Shown here: positions 13,624 to 63,069 of the stretch, one piece after another
Numbering within the stretch: the stretch's first letter is position 1
Layout of the letters: every line of letters begins with the position of its first letter
NCBI RefSeq assembly: GCF_021462225.1
Contig: NC_061812.1
Coordinates: forward strand, 44,745,363 to 44,809,362
DNA length: 64,000 nt
Direction: 5' to 3'
DNA from: Girardinichthys multiradiatus
Lineage: Eukaryota; Chordata; Actinopteri; Cyprinodontiformes; Goodeidae
The notes under the pieces: model-generated
The model's database searches: none
What the model saw: only the letters and a program-made list of their open reading frames with translations
What the model was told of the DNA's origin: nothing
Program-made: the position numbers and the translations under genes

Positions 13624-13660
13624 CCATCCATCCATCCATCCATTCATTCATTCATTCATT
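13624..13660. repeat. (CCAT)n/(TTCA)n microsatellite
   Basis: Five units of CATC followed by about four units of ATTC, the pattern that often marks the tail of fish LINE insertions. No LINE body is recognisable next to it. Confidence 0.85.
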
Positions 13661-14495
13661 GCTTTTCTGTCATCTATCATCTGGCAACTATTGAAATATT
13701 TGCCACATTTCTAATTATAATTTATTTGTCTCTACTACTGTAGATTAGATTTTATTCTGGAAAAGCATGGAATTTTGAGATGAAAAATGTGTAAAAACTG
13801 AAAAATATAGTTACCACCATTCAAAAAGCATTTTATTTTAGATTCAATTGGCTGAAGAGAGAAAAACAAAAGCTAAAAAAACAGGTTGAAACCAGATTCT
13901 TTAGCACAAAGACTCTACAGCCACTGTTTTTCTCAGAGATACAGACTGCTTCTGAAACCTGTAAGTCAACTGAAAAACAGGCATCTTAAAAAGTTTGGTG
14001 TTCCTTCCAAATCCATCAGAAGCAACGCGAGTCTGCTCAGACTTAATCTGCTCAGTTGCTGTTTTAATTGTTCTCCAAAGATCAAATGGGAATGAATGTG
14101 AAGGCATTCACCGTGAGAGCGAAGTGTGGAGTTGCTGTCTGCTCGTTGCAGGTCTTTAGTAAAGTGAATATTTTAATCCAGCCTGACAAGACGAGGATCT
14201 GCTTAATCCTATTAATGGCCTGCACATTAAACTACAGTAGGCCCACACTTCTCCTCCTGTTGTCTTTGTGTAAGAAAGGAGCAGATGGTGCCAAATTAAC
14301 AACCGAGCCTACAGTAGTGAACTTTGAATGGCTAAACTCAGTCCCCCCCCAAAACACTCCACTTGCTGGTGTTATATTTTATTTTTATCTACATACTTTT
14401 TTCAGTGGGTGGCCTTCTTAATGTTGCACAGTGTATTTGAAAAGGTTTTACAGAATAAAGCTTCAATTTAATTTACTTTCTTAACATTTGTTTTA
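13661..14495. other. no gene seen
   Basis: Nothing beyond short frames on both strands and a C-run at 14343-14350. Confidence 0.45.
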
Positions 14496-14497
14496 TA

Positions 14498-15195
14498 GGG
14501 TGTATTCACACTTGCCACTTTTGGTCCGTTTCCCCCCGTGGTCCGGACCTTTTGTGCAGGTGTGAATACACTCAAGTGGATCTGGTCCGGACCAAACAAC
14601 CCACATTTTGAGGTGTTCTCGGTCCGCTTCCAAACGGACTCTGGTGCGGTTCGCTTATGGTCTGAATACAAACCGGCCCCGATCCGAACCAACTACAAAA
14701 AGCATACGTCTCTTTGGACATAAAAAGCCAACGTAGCCGGTAGCAAAGGTGTGTGTTGTAAGGTAATCATGCCTGATAAGCTGTGTGTTGCTTAGCAACA
14801 CTGCTGGCTTGTTGTGGGACAAGGCACCTAGAAAATGGAACGGGGTTCCAAAATTAAAAAAGGGAACGTCTCAAAATCTGTGTTGAATGAGCTGCTCTTC
14901 AGCCTCACAATAATATTGCAACTGTAATAACGACATAAATATGCCGAACAGAGGTGCTGCATGCAGCACGTCTACAGCTGTTTTCCTAAATTTTCGGGTC
15001 TGTGCTCTGTCCCGCCCCGTCATTTCTGTCCAATGGGAACAATGATCGTCACCTGCATGGCTTTGTTTACAAGTAATAGTTCACTTGAAAAAAGTACAAT
15101 GTGAAAACAAACCGCACCAAATGAAAAAAATTAAGTTTGCTTTCGGTCCGGACCAAACAAGTGGACCGAAGGACTTTCCTGGTGTGAATACACCC
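14498..15195. mobile_element. 698-bp MITE with 14-bp perfect terminal inverted repeats
   Basis: Starts GGGTGTATTCACAC and ends GTGTGAATACACCC, an exact 14-bp inverted pair, with TA immediately outside both ends (14496-14497 and 15196-15197). The interior is full of 'ggtccggacc' palindromes near each end (around 14545, 14590 and 15146). No transposase. TA flanks suggest Tc1/mariner-type mobilisation; the family is not named here. Confidence 0.75.
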
Positions 15196-15818
15196 TAAAG
15201 TATTTTCTTATCATTTATTAGTAGTATAAACGCAACAAAGACAACCATTTCAGTGGCAGTTATTAAGACATAAAACTTTATTTTTATTTAGCAACATTTG
15301 TAAATAATACTAAAGATAACACAGTTTAATGACCATAAAATAGGTTTCAGCACAGAAAAGGCAATTCTGTTGACAGATACACAGATGTTCTATATTGGGC
15401 TGCACCTCTCACTAAGTACATTTTACATTCAGAATTACCGTGTACTATTTTGTTAAAAAAAAAAAAAAAAACAGTTGCAGGTGTATAAGCAAGCAGGGTG
15501 TTTTTTTTTGTTGTTTTTTTTTACTGTGTCCTGTCCGGCATAGTATCGCTCAAAATTGTTGTCTGAGTGCCAAGAAATTGCCCAACAGATTTACTTTCAC
15601 AAGCGGAGCATCACAGCTAATGCTTTAAAGCTCTGCTTGATATTTATAAAATAAACTTTACTATAAACTTCTTTGGGAATATTTCAATTGTTACGGACAC
15701 GAAGAAAAAAAGAAGCTCAAAAAAGAGAGAGATGGGGAAAAAGGGGAGAAAAGGAGGAAAGAGTGGAGGAGAGAAAGAAGGATGAAGAGAATACAAGATT
15801 ACACCCTGCTTGCTTATA

Positions 15819-17428
15819 CAGGTCCTTCTCAAAATATTAGCATATTGTGATAAAGTTCATTATGTTCCATAATATCATGATGAAGATTTAACATTCACAT
15901 ATTTTAGATTCATTGCACAATAACTGAAATATTTCAGGTCTTTTATTGTTTTAATACGGATGATTTTGGCATACAGTTCATGAAAACCCAAAATTCCTAT
16001 CTCACAAAATTAGCATATTTCATCCGACCAATAAAAGAAAAGTGTTTTTAATACAAAAAACGTCAACCTTCAAATAATCATGTACAGTTATGCACTCAAT
16101 ACTTGGTCGGGAATCCTTTTGCAGAAATGACTGCTTCAATGCGGCGTGACATGGAGGTAATCAGCCTGTGGCACTGCTGAGGTCTTATGGAGGCCCAGGA
16201 TGCTTCGATAGCGGCCTTTAGCTCATCCAGAGTGTTGGGTCTTGAGTCTCTCAACGTTCTCTTCACAATATCCCACAGATTCTCTATGGGGTTCAGGTCA
16301 GGAGAGTTGGCAGGCCAATTGAGCACAGTGATACCATGGTCAGTAAACCATTTACCAGTGGTTTTGGCATTGTGAGCAGGTGCCAGGTCGTGCTGAAAAA
16401 TGAAATCTTCATCTCCATAAAGCTTTTCAGCAGATGGAAGCATGAAGTGCTCCAAAATCTCCTGATAGCTAGCTGCATTGACCCGGCCCTTGATAAAACA
16501 CAGTGGACCAACACCAGCAGCTGACACGGCACCCCAGACCATCACTGACTGTGGGTACTTGACACTGGACTTCAGGCATTTTGGCATTTCCTTCTCCCCA
16601 GTCTTCCTCCAGACTCTGGCATCTTGATTTCCGAATGACATGCAGAATTTGCTTTCATCCGAAAAAAGTACTTTGGACCACTGAGCAACAGTCCAGTGAT
16701 GCTTCTCTGTAGCCCAGGTCAGGCGCTTCTGCCACTGTTTCTGGTTCAAAACTGGCTTGACCTGGGGAATGCGGCACCTGTAGCCCATTTCCTGCACACG
16801 CCTGTGCACGGTGGCTCTGGATGTTTCTACTCCAGACTCAGTCCACTGCTTCCGCAGGTCCCCCAAGGTCTGGAATCGGCCCTTCTCCACAATCTTCCTC
16901 AGGGTCCGGTCACCTCTTCTCGTTGTGCAGCGTTTTCTGCCACACGTTTTCCTTCCCACATACTTCCCACTGAGGTGCCTTGATACAGCACTCTGGGAAC
17001 AGCCTATTTGTTCAGAAATGTCTTTCTGTGTCTTACCCTCTTGCTTGAGGGTGTCAATAGTGGCCTTCTGGACAGCAGTCAGGTCGGCAGTCTTACCCAT
17101 GATTGGGGTTTTGAGTGATGAACCAGGCTGGGAGTTTTAAAGGCCTCAGGAATCTTTTGCAGGTGTTTAGAGTTAACTCGTTGATTCAGATGATTAGGTT
17201 CATAGCTCGTTTAGAGACCCTTTTAATGATATGCTAATTTTGTGAGATAGGAATTTGGGGTTTTCATGAGCTGTATGCCAAAATCATCCGTATTAAGACA
17301 ATAAAAGACCTGAAATATTTCAGTTAGTGTGCAATGAATCTAAAATATATGAATGTTAAATTTTCATCATGACATTATGGAAAATAATGAACTTTATCAC
17401 AATATGCTAATATTTTGAGAAGGACCTG
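15819..17428 (-). mobile_element. Tc1-like transposon, copy 2, full length
   Basis: Same 1610-bp structure as copy 1, flanked by TA (15817-15818 and 17429-17430), with ends CAGGTCCTTCTC and GAGAAGGACCTG. It sits inside the right arm of the foldback described separately, so it is younger than that structure. Confidence 0.95.
16096..17100 (-). CDS. Tc1-like transposase, 334 aa, apparently intact
   Basis: Same reaction and domain order as the copy at 9097-10101: N-terminal helix-turn-helix pair, basic GRKTCGRKR patch, then D148, D238 and E273 in DD34E spacing. The reading frame is uninterrupted. Differences from copy 1 are scattered (for example D for S at 6, Y for S at 47, N for S at 244) and spare the three catalytic acids. 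Two substitutions lie in the DNA-binding half (Q at 31, Y at 47) and might weaken end binding. Both copies face the same way, opposite to chl1. Confidence 0.94.
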   Translation of the reverse strand: MGKTADLTAVQKATIDTLKQEGKTQKDISEQIGCSQSAVSRHLSGKYVGRKTCGRKRCTTRRGDRTLRKIVEKGRFQTLGDLRKQWTESGVETSRATVHRRVQEMGYRCRIPQVKPVLNQKQWQKRLTWATEKHHWTVAQWSKVLFSDESKFCMSFGNQDARVWRKTGEKEMPKCLKSSVKYPQSVMVWGAVSAAGVGPLCFIKGRVNAASYQEILEHFMLPSAEKLYGDEDFIFQHDLAPAHNAKTTGKWFTDHGITVLNWPANSPDLNPIENLWDIVKRTLRDSRPNTLDELKAAIEASWASIRPQQCHRLITSMSRRIEAVISAKGFPTKY

Positions 17429-17559
17429 TACACCTGCAGCTGATTATTTTTTTTTTTCTTCTTCTTTTAACAAAATAGTACACGGTAATTCTGAATGTAA
17501 AATGTACTTAGTGAGAGGTGCAGCCCAATATAGAACATCTGTGTATCTGTCAACACCTG

Positions 17560-18165
17560 AAGCTTAACACCTGTGAGTATGGGTGTGGATGCGCTTTTGT
17601 ATACAAGGTTTCTCCACAAAAATATGCAATAGCGAGTGTGAGGACCCACAGGCCTGCCCCATGGTCCTTGGATGGACGCTGAAGAGCAGTGGAGAGTCCC
17701 AGGGGAACCACCCAGCAGTGACAATGCAAAAGCCAATGACGAGCCCACAGACCCCGCCGGCAGCCGTCCACACCCGAGCAGATCCAGCCATGGACCCCGA
17801 GGCCCAAGACCCCGGGACACACCACCCCCCAAGCAGAGGCCCGACAGAGCCCAGGGGGGCAGGCCCCGGCAAGCAGCCACCGGGAGTGAGCCAGCACACA
17901 CCAAAGCACCCGGCCCCAGACACCGAGAACCACAAGTACACCAGCAGGCAGAGACTCCAACCACCGGCAGGCGGTGTGGCGGGGAGGAAGCTGATCCAGG
18001 AGAGGGAGCAGTCCAAGACAACAATTCTGAGCGCTACTCTGCCGGACAGGACACGGTAAAAAAAAATGAAAAGAATATAGCGACACAAACCCTCATTATA
18101 CGTCATTCGATTCAATTCAAATTCAAAGATACTTAATCAGATGCGGTAAAAAAAAAAAAAAAAAA
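17560..18165 (-). repeat. GC-rich interspersed repeat, part of the foldback family
   Basis: Strongly biased sequence between 17640 and 18000 (Pro/Ala/Arg-like in any frame), preceded by 'acacctgaagcttaacacctg' and followed by 'agaattgttgt' and 'ccgtgtcctgtccggc' (in minus reading). A matching block, in opposite orientation, appears at 15525-15570. Three or more frames are open on both strands, which is a composition effect and not evidence of a protein. Resembles a teleost retroelement segment; class not assigned. Confidence 0.55.
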
Positions 18166-18179
18166 AAGATTGAGATTGA

Positions 18180-18990
18180 GATGTGACATTGGCTGGAGGG
18201 TGCTGACCATTCTGGTATGGACTGATCAAAATTTATCTTACCTGCAATCAGCTAAACAGTTCAATTCTCACCAGTTCCGTTGGTCCCTTTTCTTTTCCCG
18301 GTTTAACCTCTGCATCTCTTATAGACCAGGCTCTAAGAACCATAAACTGGATGCCCTTTGCTGTCATTTTTGTCCTGACGACACTGAGGAGCAACCAGCT
18401 CCCATCTTACCCCCCAGCTGCATAGTGGGCTCGTTAACATGGGAGATTGAGAATGTAGCGCAGCAAGCCCTACTTCATGTACCTGATCCTAAGACTGGTC
18501 CCCCTAATCGTACTTATGTCCCCATAAGTACGATTAGGTCAGGTCACGACTTATCCATTGGTGTCATTCGACCAAACTCTTTGCTCATCCTGGTGCCAGT
18601 TGGACGGTGGGTTTAATCTCCATTCTCGCGGCATGACCGTTATCCTCACAATCATTGACCGTTTTTCCAAGGCCTGTCACCTCATTCCCCTAAAGAAGCT
18701 GCCTTCCACCTCCCAAACAGCCCATTTACTAGTAAAGAATGTTTTTCGGCTTCATGGAATTCCACTAGACATTCTTTCAGACCATGGTCCCCAGTTTACC
18801 TCCCAAGTATGGCGACAGTTTTGTTCGGCTTTAGAAGCCAAAGTTTCCTTAACCTCAGGGTATCACCCCCAGTCCAACGGTCAGACCGAACGTATGAATC
18901 AGGAGCTTGAAAGCGTCCTCAAGTGTCTGACCTCCACTAACCCCATAGATTGGAGTGATTATTTACCTTGGGTGGAGTATGAAAAGACAA
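18180..18990 (+). pseudogene. Ty3/gypsy retrotransposon fragment: RNase H end plus integrase core
   Basis: 18205-18370 reads as the end of a gypsy RNase H (VWTDQNLSYLQSAKQFNS, RWSLFFSRFNL, YRPGSKNHKLDAL). After a break, 18630-18985 reads as integrase core: D in [11 protein letters not shown] in [10 protein letters not shown] and E in [15 protein letters not shown], the DDE triad. The zinc-binding start of integrase, the protease, gag, most of the reverse transcriptase and both LTRs are missing. The join lies in two different frames and is bridged by a perfect palindrome and filler of unknown origin. It cannot function. Confidence 0.88.
18503..18538. repeat. perfect 16-bp palindrome with 4-nt spacer at a deletion junction
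   Basis: 18503-18518 (cctaatcgtacttatg) and 18523-18538 are exact reverse complements around 'tccc'. The left arm is genuine retroelement coding text (NRTYV). The right arm is not expected there, so it looks like an inverted copy made at the break. Confidence 0.85.
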
Positions 18991-19003
18991 AAAAAGAAAA
19001 ATA

Positions 19004-20985
19004 AAGAAAAGGCAATTCCCAAAAAACAGGCAAAAAACAAGGTGAGTCTTAGCGTGATGGGTTTGTTTTGTTTCCCTAAACAACTGGATTAAAGTGGTCA
19101 GGTTGAGGTGAAAAGAAGTGAAATGCCAAAAAAAGTGTTGCCTTTAAGGAATAAGCAAAAAAACTGCCTGGCACGTTCTCAGCCAATGGCTCTCTGGCAG
19201 TCACTGTGTCGATGCTGAAATGCATATTGCTCTCAAGGAGTACATTAAGTTTAAGGCGTTTTGAACATCTGAGTCTGGCCCTCAAATCTCATCTTCTGAT
19301 TTCTGTTGTTGGCCCATTTTCAATAGTTCTACATCTGCTCTGCTATTATACAGCTGTGGTAAAATGTGACAGGAACATGCAAACATGTCTGCAGTTAGAA
19401 AGTCACTACCACCATTTCATTTACTGAAACACCTGGCTAAGATACACTAAGGAGTAGAACAGAACTCTGTGCCACGTGATAGATTAGTTTGAAGCAAGGG
19501 AACGATGCTGTGTATACTGACAAAATATCTGGATGTTAAGTAATAAAACAATTACCCTCAGTGCAGAATGAGCAGTCTGCTGTGCAACACGTACTTATCA
19601 GCATTTCATCTAGTAAACAAACTGTATTTGTTAGATAATAACCAATAAAAAATAACTAATCTTTCATAGAGGGGTATTTGTACCTACTCATAAATGAGGA
19701 AATCTCAATTTACTCACGTTTCCATGATGCAGTTAACAACAACTAGTGTCAATAAATAATATAATAAAAATAATAAAAAAGGCTAGGTTGCAGTAAGAAT
19801 ACAAAAGACAACAATAAAACAAATTTCTCATCACTGTATGGCATATTACATTAGCACGAATATAACAACACATTAGCCAGCTGTATATTTATACCACATG
19901 CAATACAATCATTCTCCAGAAATATTAGTTGACCTTCATGATCAGGGTAAATTTAACTGTGCTGAAGTGATGAGGACCTAAAATCTCTTTCACTGTTTAT
20001 TTTGCCATTCCTGCTGCAGTTTCTTTTCCCACAATCAAGAATCGCTATGCCAGAAATAGTAGCAGAGGAGCCCTACAGTAGTTATGTCACAAACATAACG
20101 TTACCCTTTCATCATGCAAACATTTAAAAATCTGTGATTCTGAGTTTCACCCAAAAACTGCATCCAATCTAGACTGTTCTATGGACATAGTTGCTTTGTA
20201 CACATGCATATATCTATAATTTTTACATTCCTAATACATGGACATTGATTTTAATAACTCCAGTGTCCTTGTGGCATGGAGTGTGCAGGCCTGAGTTGTA
20301 AATCATCCAGTTATTGGATGGAGACCTGGTATTGGCTAATCTAATTAATCTATATATAGATTGTTCATTGCAAATAAAGCACGGGTATTTCTCTTTCAGT
20401 GGGCTCCACATTATTTTGGATGTTGGCTGACTGGTTGTGGTTTCTATTGTTGTTAGCTATGGAGCCAACATTCTTTCTATATGCCAGTGATTGAGTAGGC
20501 CTGTTTCTGTATCTATCCATAGCTACACACTGAAATGGAAATAAGTGTCTTTATTTTGATTGAGATAATGAGTGTTAATCATCTGGTCTAAGCTGCAAAA
20601 GATGTGGGAGTCAACAAACACAGAGTAGGCTTGCCAATTTTTCTGTGGAAGAGGGCCAGAACTGTTTCATTAAGTTGAAGTCAACGGGAGATGCAGAGTG
20701 AAGCAGTGTGCAATGGTTACTCTACTGTAAATAACGGCTGAAGACAGGCTACAAAACAGACCAGATAAGGTAGGTTTGTTAAAGTAAACAATAAGTTATA
20801 AAAAGTATTTGCTAAAAGAAAAATGGGAATATATCATGAAGTCAACATAAAAACACACTGTCTTCTCACAAGAATAAAACAATAAATCCAACCAATATTT
20901 TGACTTCATACACATTTCCTTCGAGGAAGGTTTCACAAACTGAGAGCCTTTCCCAACATTAAGGTGTTGTTACCCACCGTTTTAC
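19004..20985. other. no gene seen
   Basis: AT-rich sequence with only short frames. The edge at about 18990-19030 (runs of AAAAAGAAAA) looks like a junction with the gypsy fragment. Nothing else recognisable. Confidence 0.45.
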
Positions 20986-20989
20986 ATAC

Positions 20990-21415
20990 AGTTCTTTTTT
21001 ACACTACAACCACAAGGTTCCTATGCAGTCTGGTTGCTTCAGGACTACAGAAATTACTCAAATTTGATTTCTCATTTTTCAGGGGGCAGGGGGTAAAATG
21101 GAATATTTGTAGGAAGCCTGGAACCACAACGTCACTATATTTTATGTGATAGACCAACAAGAGACCCATGTTAACTCTGGATAAGCTGCAGATACCCACA
21201 CCTCAGGTGGGAGATTATGTCAATTGGACAACTGTTAGTTGTGCTTGTAAAACTCTGGTCTTTATGAAGGAGTGGCTAGAACCAAGACTTGAGATAAATC
21301 CTTAAGAAGTCCTGTTGAAAGTTTGCCACAAGCAATGTAGGCTGCACAGCAAACAAGTGGAAGAAGGTGCTCTGATCAGACGAGACAGAAGTTCAATTTC
21401 ATTAAACATAAACGG
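20990..21415 (+). mobile_element. degenerate Tc1-like relic (5' half)
   Basis: Matches the old fish Tc1 family in patches: 'ttatgtgatagaccaac', 'ctctggataagctgcagat', 'gtttgccacaagcaatgtagg' and 'gtggaagaaggtgctctg'. The region codes for the N-terminal half of a transposase but frame is lost. Boundaries are approximate. Confidence 0.6.
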
Positions 21416-22619
21416 AATTTATTAAACGTGACCTACAGTTGACTCAGTTGTATACAAACGCATGCTGTGCTTTTAATTTTTTTATTACCAAAAAACGTTG
21501 GTGCGGTTTGGTCTACCTATGAGCTATACATATTTTTGCAAGGGTTTGAAGTTGGACTCAGTTGATCAGAAACTTCCAGTGGAACTTTGTTACAGACATA
21601 GAGACAGACAATAAACAAAAGATAAAAAAAAAAAGTTAATGTGTCATATTATGATAGCCAAAATTCTACATTTGCTACAGGAGGCAGCGGAATGTGAGGT
21701 CCTAATTTGGGTTCTGGACCATTGCCTGTCAAAGTTAGAAATGATGACAAAACTATTGACCACATTGTCGTGGCCTCCTTCACCCCTGTTCCGGGGATAT
21801 CTAAAAATGGTTAAAGATTTGGTCAGGTTGACGAGGAAGTAATTTTTCAGAGGGTGTTCTTCATCTGTCAGCCAGAACAAAGAAAATATTTTGTTGGCCC
21901 ACGTTGCTGCATTGCCTGTCCGGCACTGAGCTCTTATCCCTCCTGAGCTGTGGCAGAGTCAGGTTGGAGTTCATGCTGCCCTTCCCACAGCAAACAGCTT
22001 TCAACCTCCTGCCAGCTCACTCCGTCTAAGGAAGGTGTGATAGCTCCAGAGAGAGGCAGGGATTATGAACAGCATGTGGTCTTTAAATCAGACATGAGTT
22101 GAGAGGTGGGCCTCAATAATATAGGTCCAATAGGCACCATACCCTCAGAGTTCAATGTACACATTATCACTCACAGCAGTTAGGTTCTGAGCGGGCCTCT
22201 CTCAGCCAGATGGCCATGTTGGTCCTCAACAAATCATTGGGCAGGGGTGAACAAATTAAATCACAAGGCCCAGTTTGAAGAAAATGTAATCCATCTAAGC
22301 CGATGTTAAGAAGGTAAAAGATGTTGGCCATGGCCATAAGATAATGAGAAACACTCTCTTGTGGGGATTGCAGCCCTCCCACTCTGACCCTTCTTTTCTT
22401 AACCCAGCCAATCTCACCGATAAAGCACAAACCAATTAGAGTAAAGCCCTCACGTTTCCATTAAAATGTGTTTTTAGCAGCATAAGTCACAGGATGTCTG
22501 GGAAAGATGAAACAAAGGAATTCATTCCTGGGGCGTTCTTTGAGATCAATTGAATCTTACGCAGGAATTCTAATAATTGGGTATGAAATGTGACTGAGCA
22601 GGAGTGGTTTGGATCATAT
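21416..22619. other. no gene seen
   Basis: No supported gene. Open frames up to 87 codons without domains. Confidence 0.45.
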
Positions 22620-23690
22620 TTATTACACTTACAAAGTATTCATACCCCTTATTATTCAGATTTTGTCATGTTGCAACCACAAACCTTAGTTTAGTTTTCA
22701 CAGATTTTATGTGATTGGCCAACACATAGTAGGGCATAACTGTGAGGTTAAAGCAAAATGTTTTTCTAAACTTTTGGCTACATTTTGTATTCAGCTTGCT
22801 TGATACACCTAAATAAGATGACGTTGCAGAGAAGCTTAAAAGGAGGGTTAGGTTGTAAAACAATATACCAAGCTGGACCTATCTTGCAGAGTACTCTTGA
22901 AACCTTCCAAGGCATTGTGATCCACCTTAACTGAAAGGCTGGGGAAAACAGAGCATTAATTAGAGAAACAAGAAAAGCTGCAGAGATCAGCAGCTCAGGT
23001 GGATGAGTCTGTTGCCAGGGCAGGTAGTGGTTGTGCACTGCACAAAACTGACCTTAATGGAAAAGTGGCAGAAAGTAAGACATGATTAAAAGAAAGCCAC
23101 AAGAAATCTTGTTTTCAGTTTGGCAAAAGCCATATAGGGGACACAGCAGTCACATTGAAAAAGGTACTATGGTCAGATACGTTGCAGAATGAACTTTTTT
23201 GGCCTACTTGAAGAGGCCATGTGTGGTGGAAAACTAGCACAAACAGACTATCTTCGCAGTAATGCCTGGCAGCGGTAGCATCATGCTGCCAGGATGTTTT
23301 TCTTCAGTTGGAACAGAAAGGATAGAGCTAAATGCAGGGCCATGCTGGAAAGACAGCCTGTTAGAGACTGCTAAAGATCTGAGACTGGGGCAGAAGTTCA
23401 TCTTCCAGCAGAAGAGTTCCCCTAAACAGACAACCAGAGCTGCAAAGAAATAGTTTAAATCAAAGGATAATCATATATTGTGTGTCATGTGTTGAAATGG
23501 CCCAGTCACAGTGCACAGTTTGTGGCAAGACTTGAGAACTGGTGTTCACAGAAACTTTCATGTAATCTGACTGAGTTTGATCTATGTTTATGGTAATTTA
23601 ACCAAAATTCATTTTCAAGATGTGTAAAACTGGTGAAAACTTGCAGCTGTACTTGAAACCAAAGATAGTTGAACGTATTGGGGTTGAGGC
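22620..23690 (+). mobile_element. degenerate Tc1-like element with transposase debris
   Basis: Starts near 'acaaagtattcatacccc' and the usual subterminal 'ttttatgtgattggccaacac'. Transposase traces follow in order: a helix-turn-helix part (about 22840-23050), 'gccaaaagccatatag' at about 23120, 'tgaacttttttggcctact', then 'agcatcatgctgccagg' at 23277 and 'cttccagcagaa' at 23402, and 'gtggcaagacttgagaa' at 23521. Many frameshifts and stops. This older family differs from copies 1-4. Confidence 0.75.
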
Positions 23691-25013
23691 CTATATCTAG
23701 TCACAGGTAATACTATTAAGCGTGGATGAGAAGTTCAGAGTGCATGTTCGTATCAAAACAGGCTCAAAGGAGCCAAATGAACTGTGTTGTTCAGTGGTTG
23801 GTTATTGAATTACAGCTCTTGACCAGGAGTTTGACCTCAGCGGTGCCTATTGAATTTACTGAGGCAGGGGAAGATTAGAACAGTGCAGGAGTTAGATTCC
23901 AGTCTCGTAAAGACATTTCACAGCTTGTTGAACACCTTCATCTGGTTACTGTTTCATCAAAACACACATGCACACCTTATTTGACACTAATTAGACTCAC
24001 CAAGTCACAATGAGTGCAATTACTGACTTTATCTATGTTGCGTTACTTGTATGCTCAAGCCCTTCTGATGGAGTCCCCGTAGACCACCAGCTTCATGAGT
24101 TCACATTTTTCTTAATCTCCAATGTTTTTCTATTATCACTCCGTTTTGTTATTAGGGTGTTCTAGCTGTTGGGCTAATTACTCCATCGTGACCTGCTAAG
24201 CCGGGTCAGAGCTAATATAAGGAAGAATAATGAAGTGACACCCCAAAGGTTTTCAGAGCATCTGTCCTGACATTAGAGCTCCCATAGTTGGCTTTCTGTC
24301 CTCCTCTGGTCCAGCAGCCCGGACCTTTGCTCATTACAGTCCAAACTCTGATCTGTTAGCTAGAAAATGAACCAGCGCTGTGCTCTCCGCAGACGTCTGT
24401 GTGAGAGTGTCGACAGCTTACTCTGTCTGACTCTAAACTTTGCATGCTTTTTATGTCGCCCTGAGGCAGGCAGCGCTTTCTGCAATAATAGATAAAATTG
24501 TTGCTGCATTCTTTAAGTCATTCAGTCATTGTTATCAGAAAAATGCACCGCCAGATGAAAACAACACAGCGATTAAATTGGCCAAGCTTTGATGTTAATG
24601 TTCATGTTGATTTCAGCTCTGGCTCGGTTGTTTTCCACAGTAAGGCTGAACATCTACCATACATTATTAAACCACACGCTCCTGTTGGTTTTCCTTATTT
24701 CTTTTTGTTGTTGCACTACAAAAATACTCTTTGTGAAGCTCACCTCAGCAGACAACAAAACATCCAAAGGGGCAAAGGATGATGTCCGATTTGAATGGGG
24801 AGATATTTTTTAAAGCAAACTTTCAACAGGTTCACAGCTTGAATGTTGTTAGAAAATGAAAATGTGCAGCACATCTCATTCTGCAAGGCTGAGCAGAGAG
24901 CAGTTGTGCTCTTGGTCACGGGGGATTTGTTGTGTTTGGGGTTTGTTTCTCTTAGAGTCTGCCAGAGCTTGGGTGGATTCATGGGGGCTTCTCCATCTGT
25001 GCTGTCTTCACAG
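23691..25013. other. chl1 upstream region, no gene seen
   Basis: No coding exon. Sequence immediately 5' of the start-codon exon. It probably belongs to a 5' intron or to the upstream regulatory region of chl1; I see no clear TATA box or CpG-rich promoter. Confidence 0.4.
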
Positions 25014-25105
25014 GTACGGCATCTTCAGCCCATCCCAGAAATGAACTGAGGACACGGAGGACAGTACTTCTTTGTTGATAAAGTCCTAAATCCTGTAGTG
25101 AAACC
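25014..25105 (+). other. chl1: 5' UTR part of the chl1 start-codon exon
   Basis: A pyrimidine-rich tract ending in CACAG (25009-25013) makes a good splice acceptor, so the exon holding the start codon probably begins at 25014. An in-frame TAA at 25079-25081 closes the frame upstream of the ATG, and the ATG has A at -3. Further noncoding 5' exons and the promoter are expected upstream, as in other CHL1 genes, but I could not locate them. The acceptor position is inferred. Confidence 0.5.
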
Positions 25106-62987
<37,882 letters not shown>

Positions 62988-63069
62988 GTATGTCGATCTA
63001 TGTTTATGCAGAAAGTGATAACTCATATCAACACGCACACTTTTTCTAACTTAATTCAAGGATTTGCAA

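Larger units (their letters stand above)
15368..17555. repeat. perfect 91-bp inverted repeat (foldback) split by Tc1 copy 2
   Basis: 15368-15458 is the exact reverse complement of 17465-17555 (91 of 91 bases by eye). Inside these arms a second pair, 15483-15501 and 15801-15819 (gtataagcaagcagggtgt and its complement), continues the palindrome once the Tc1 at 15819-17428 is removed. Before that insertion the arms were about 130 bp around a loop of about 300 bp. The arms match the end of a repeat family whose other part is seen at 17560-18060. Confidence 0.85.

Noticed and set aside
13624..13660. CRISPR-like short tandem repeats
   Set aside because: A simple tetranucleotide microsatellite without spacers; the genome is eukaryotic.
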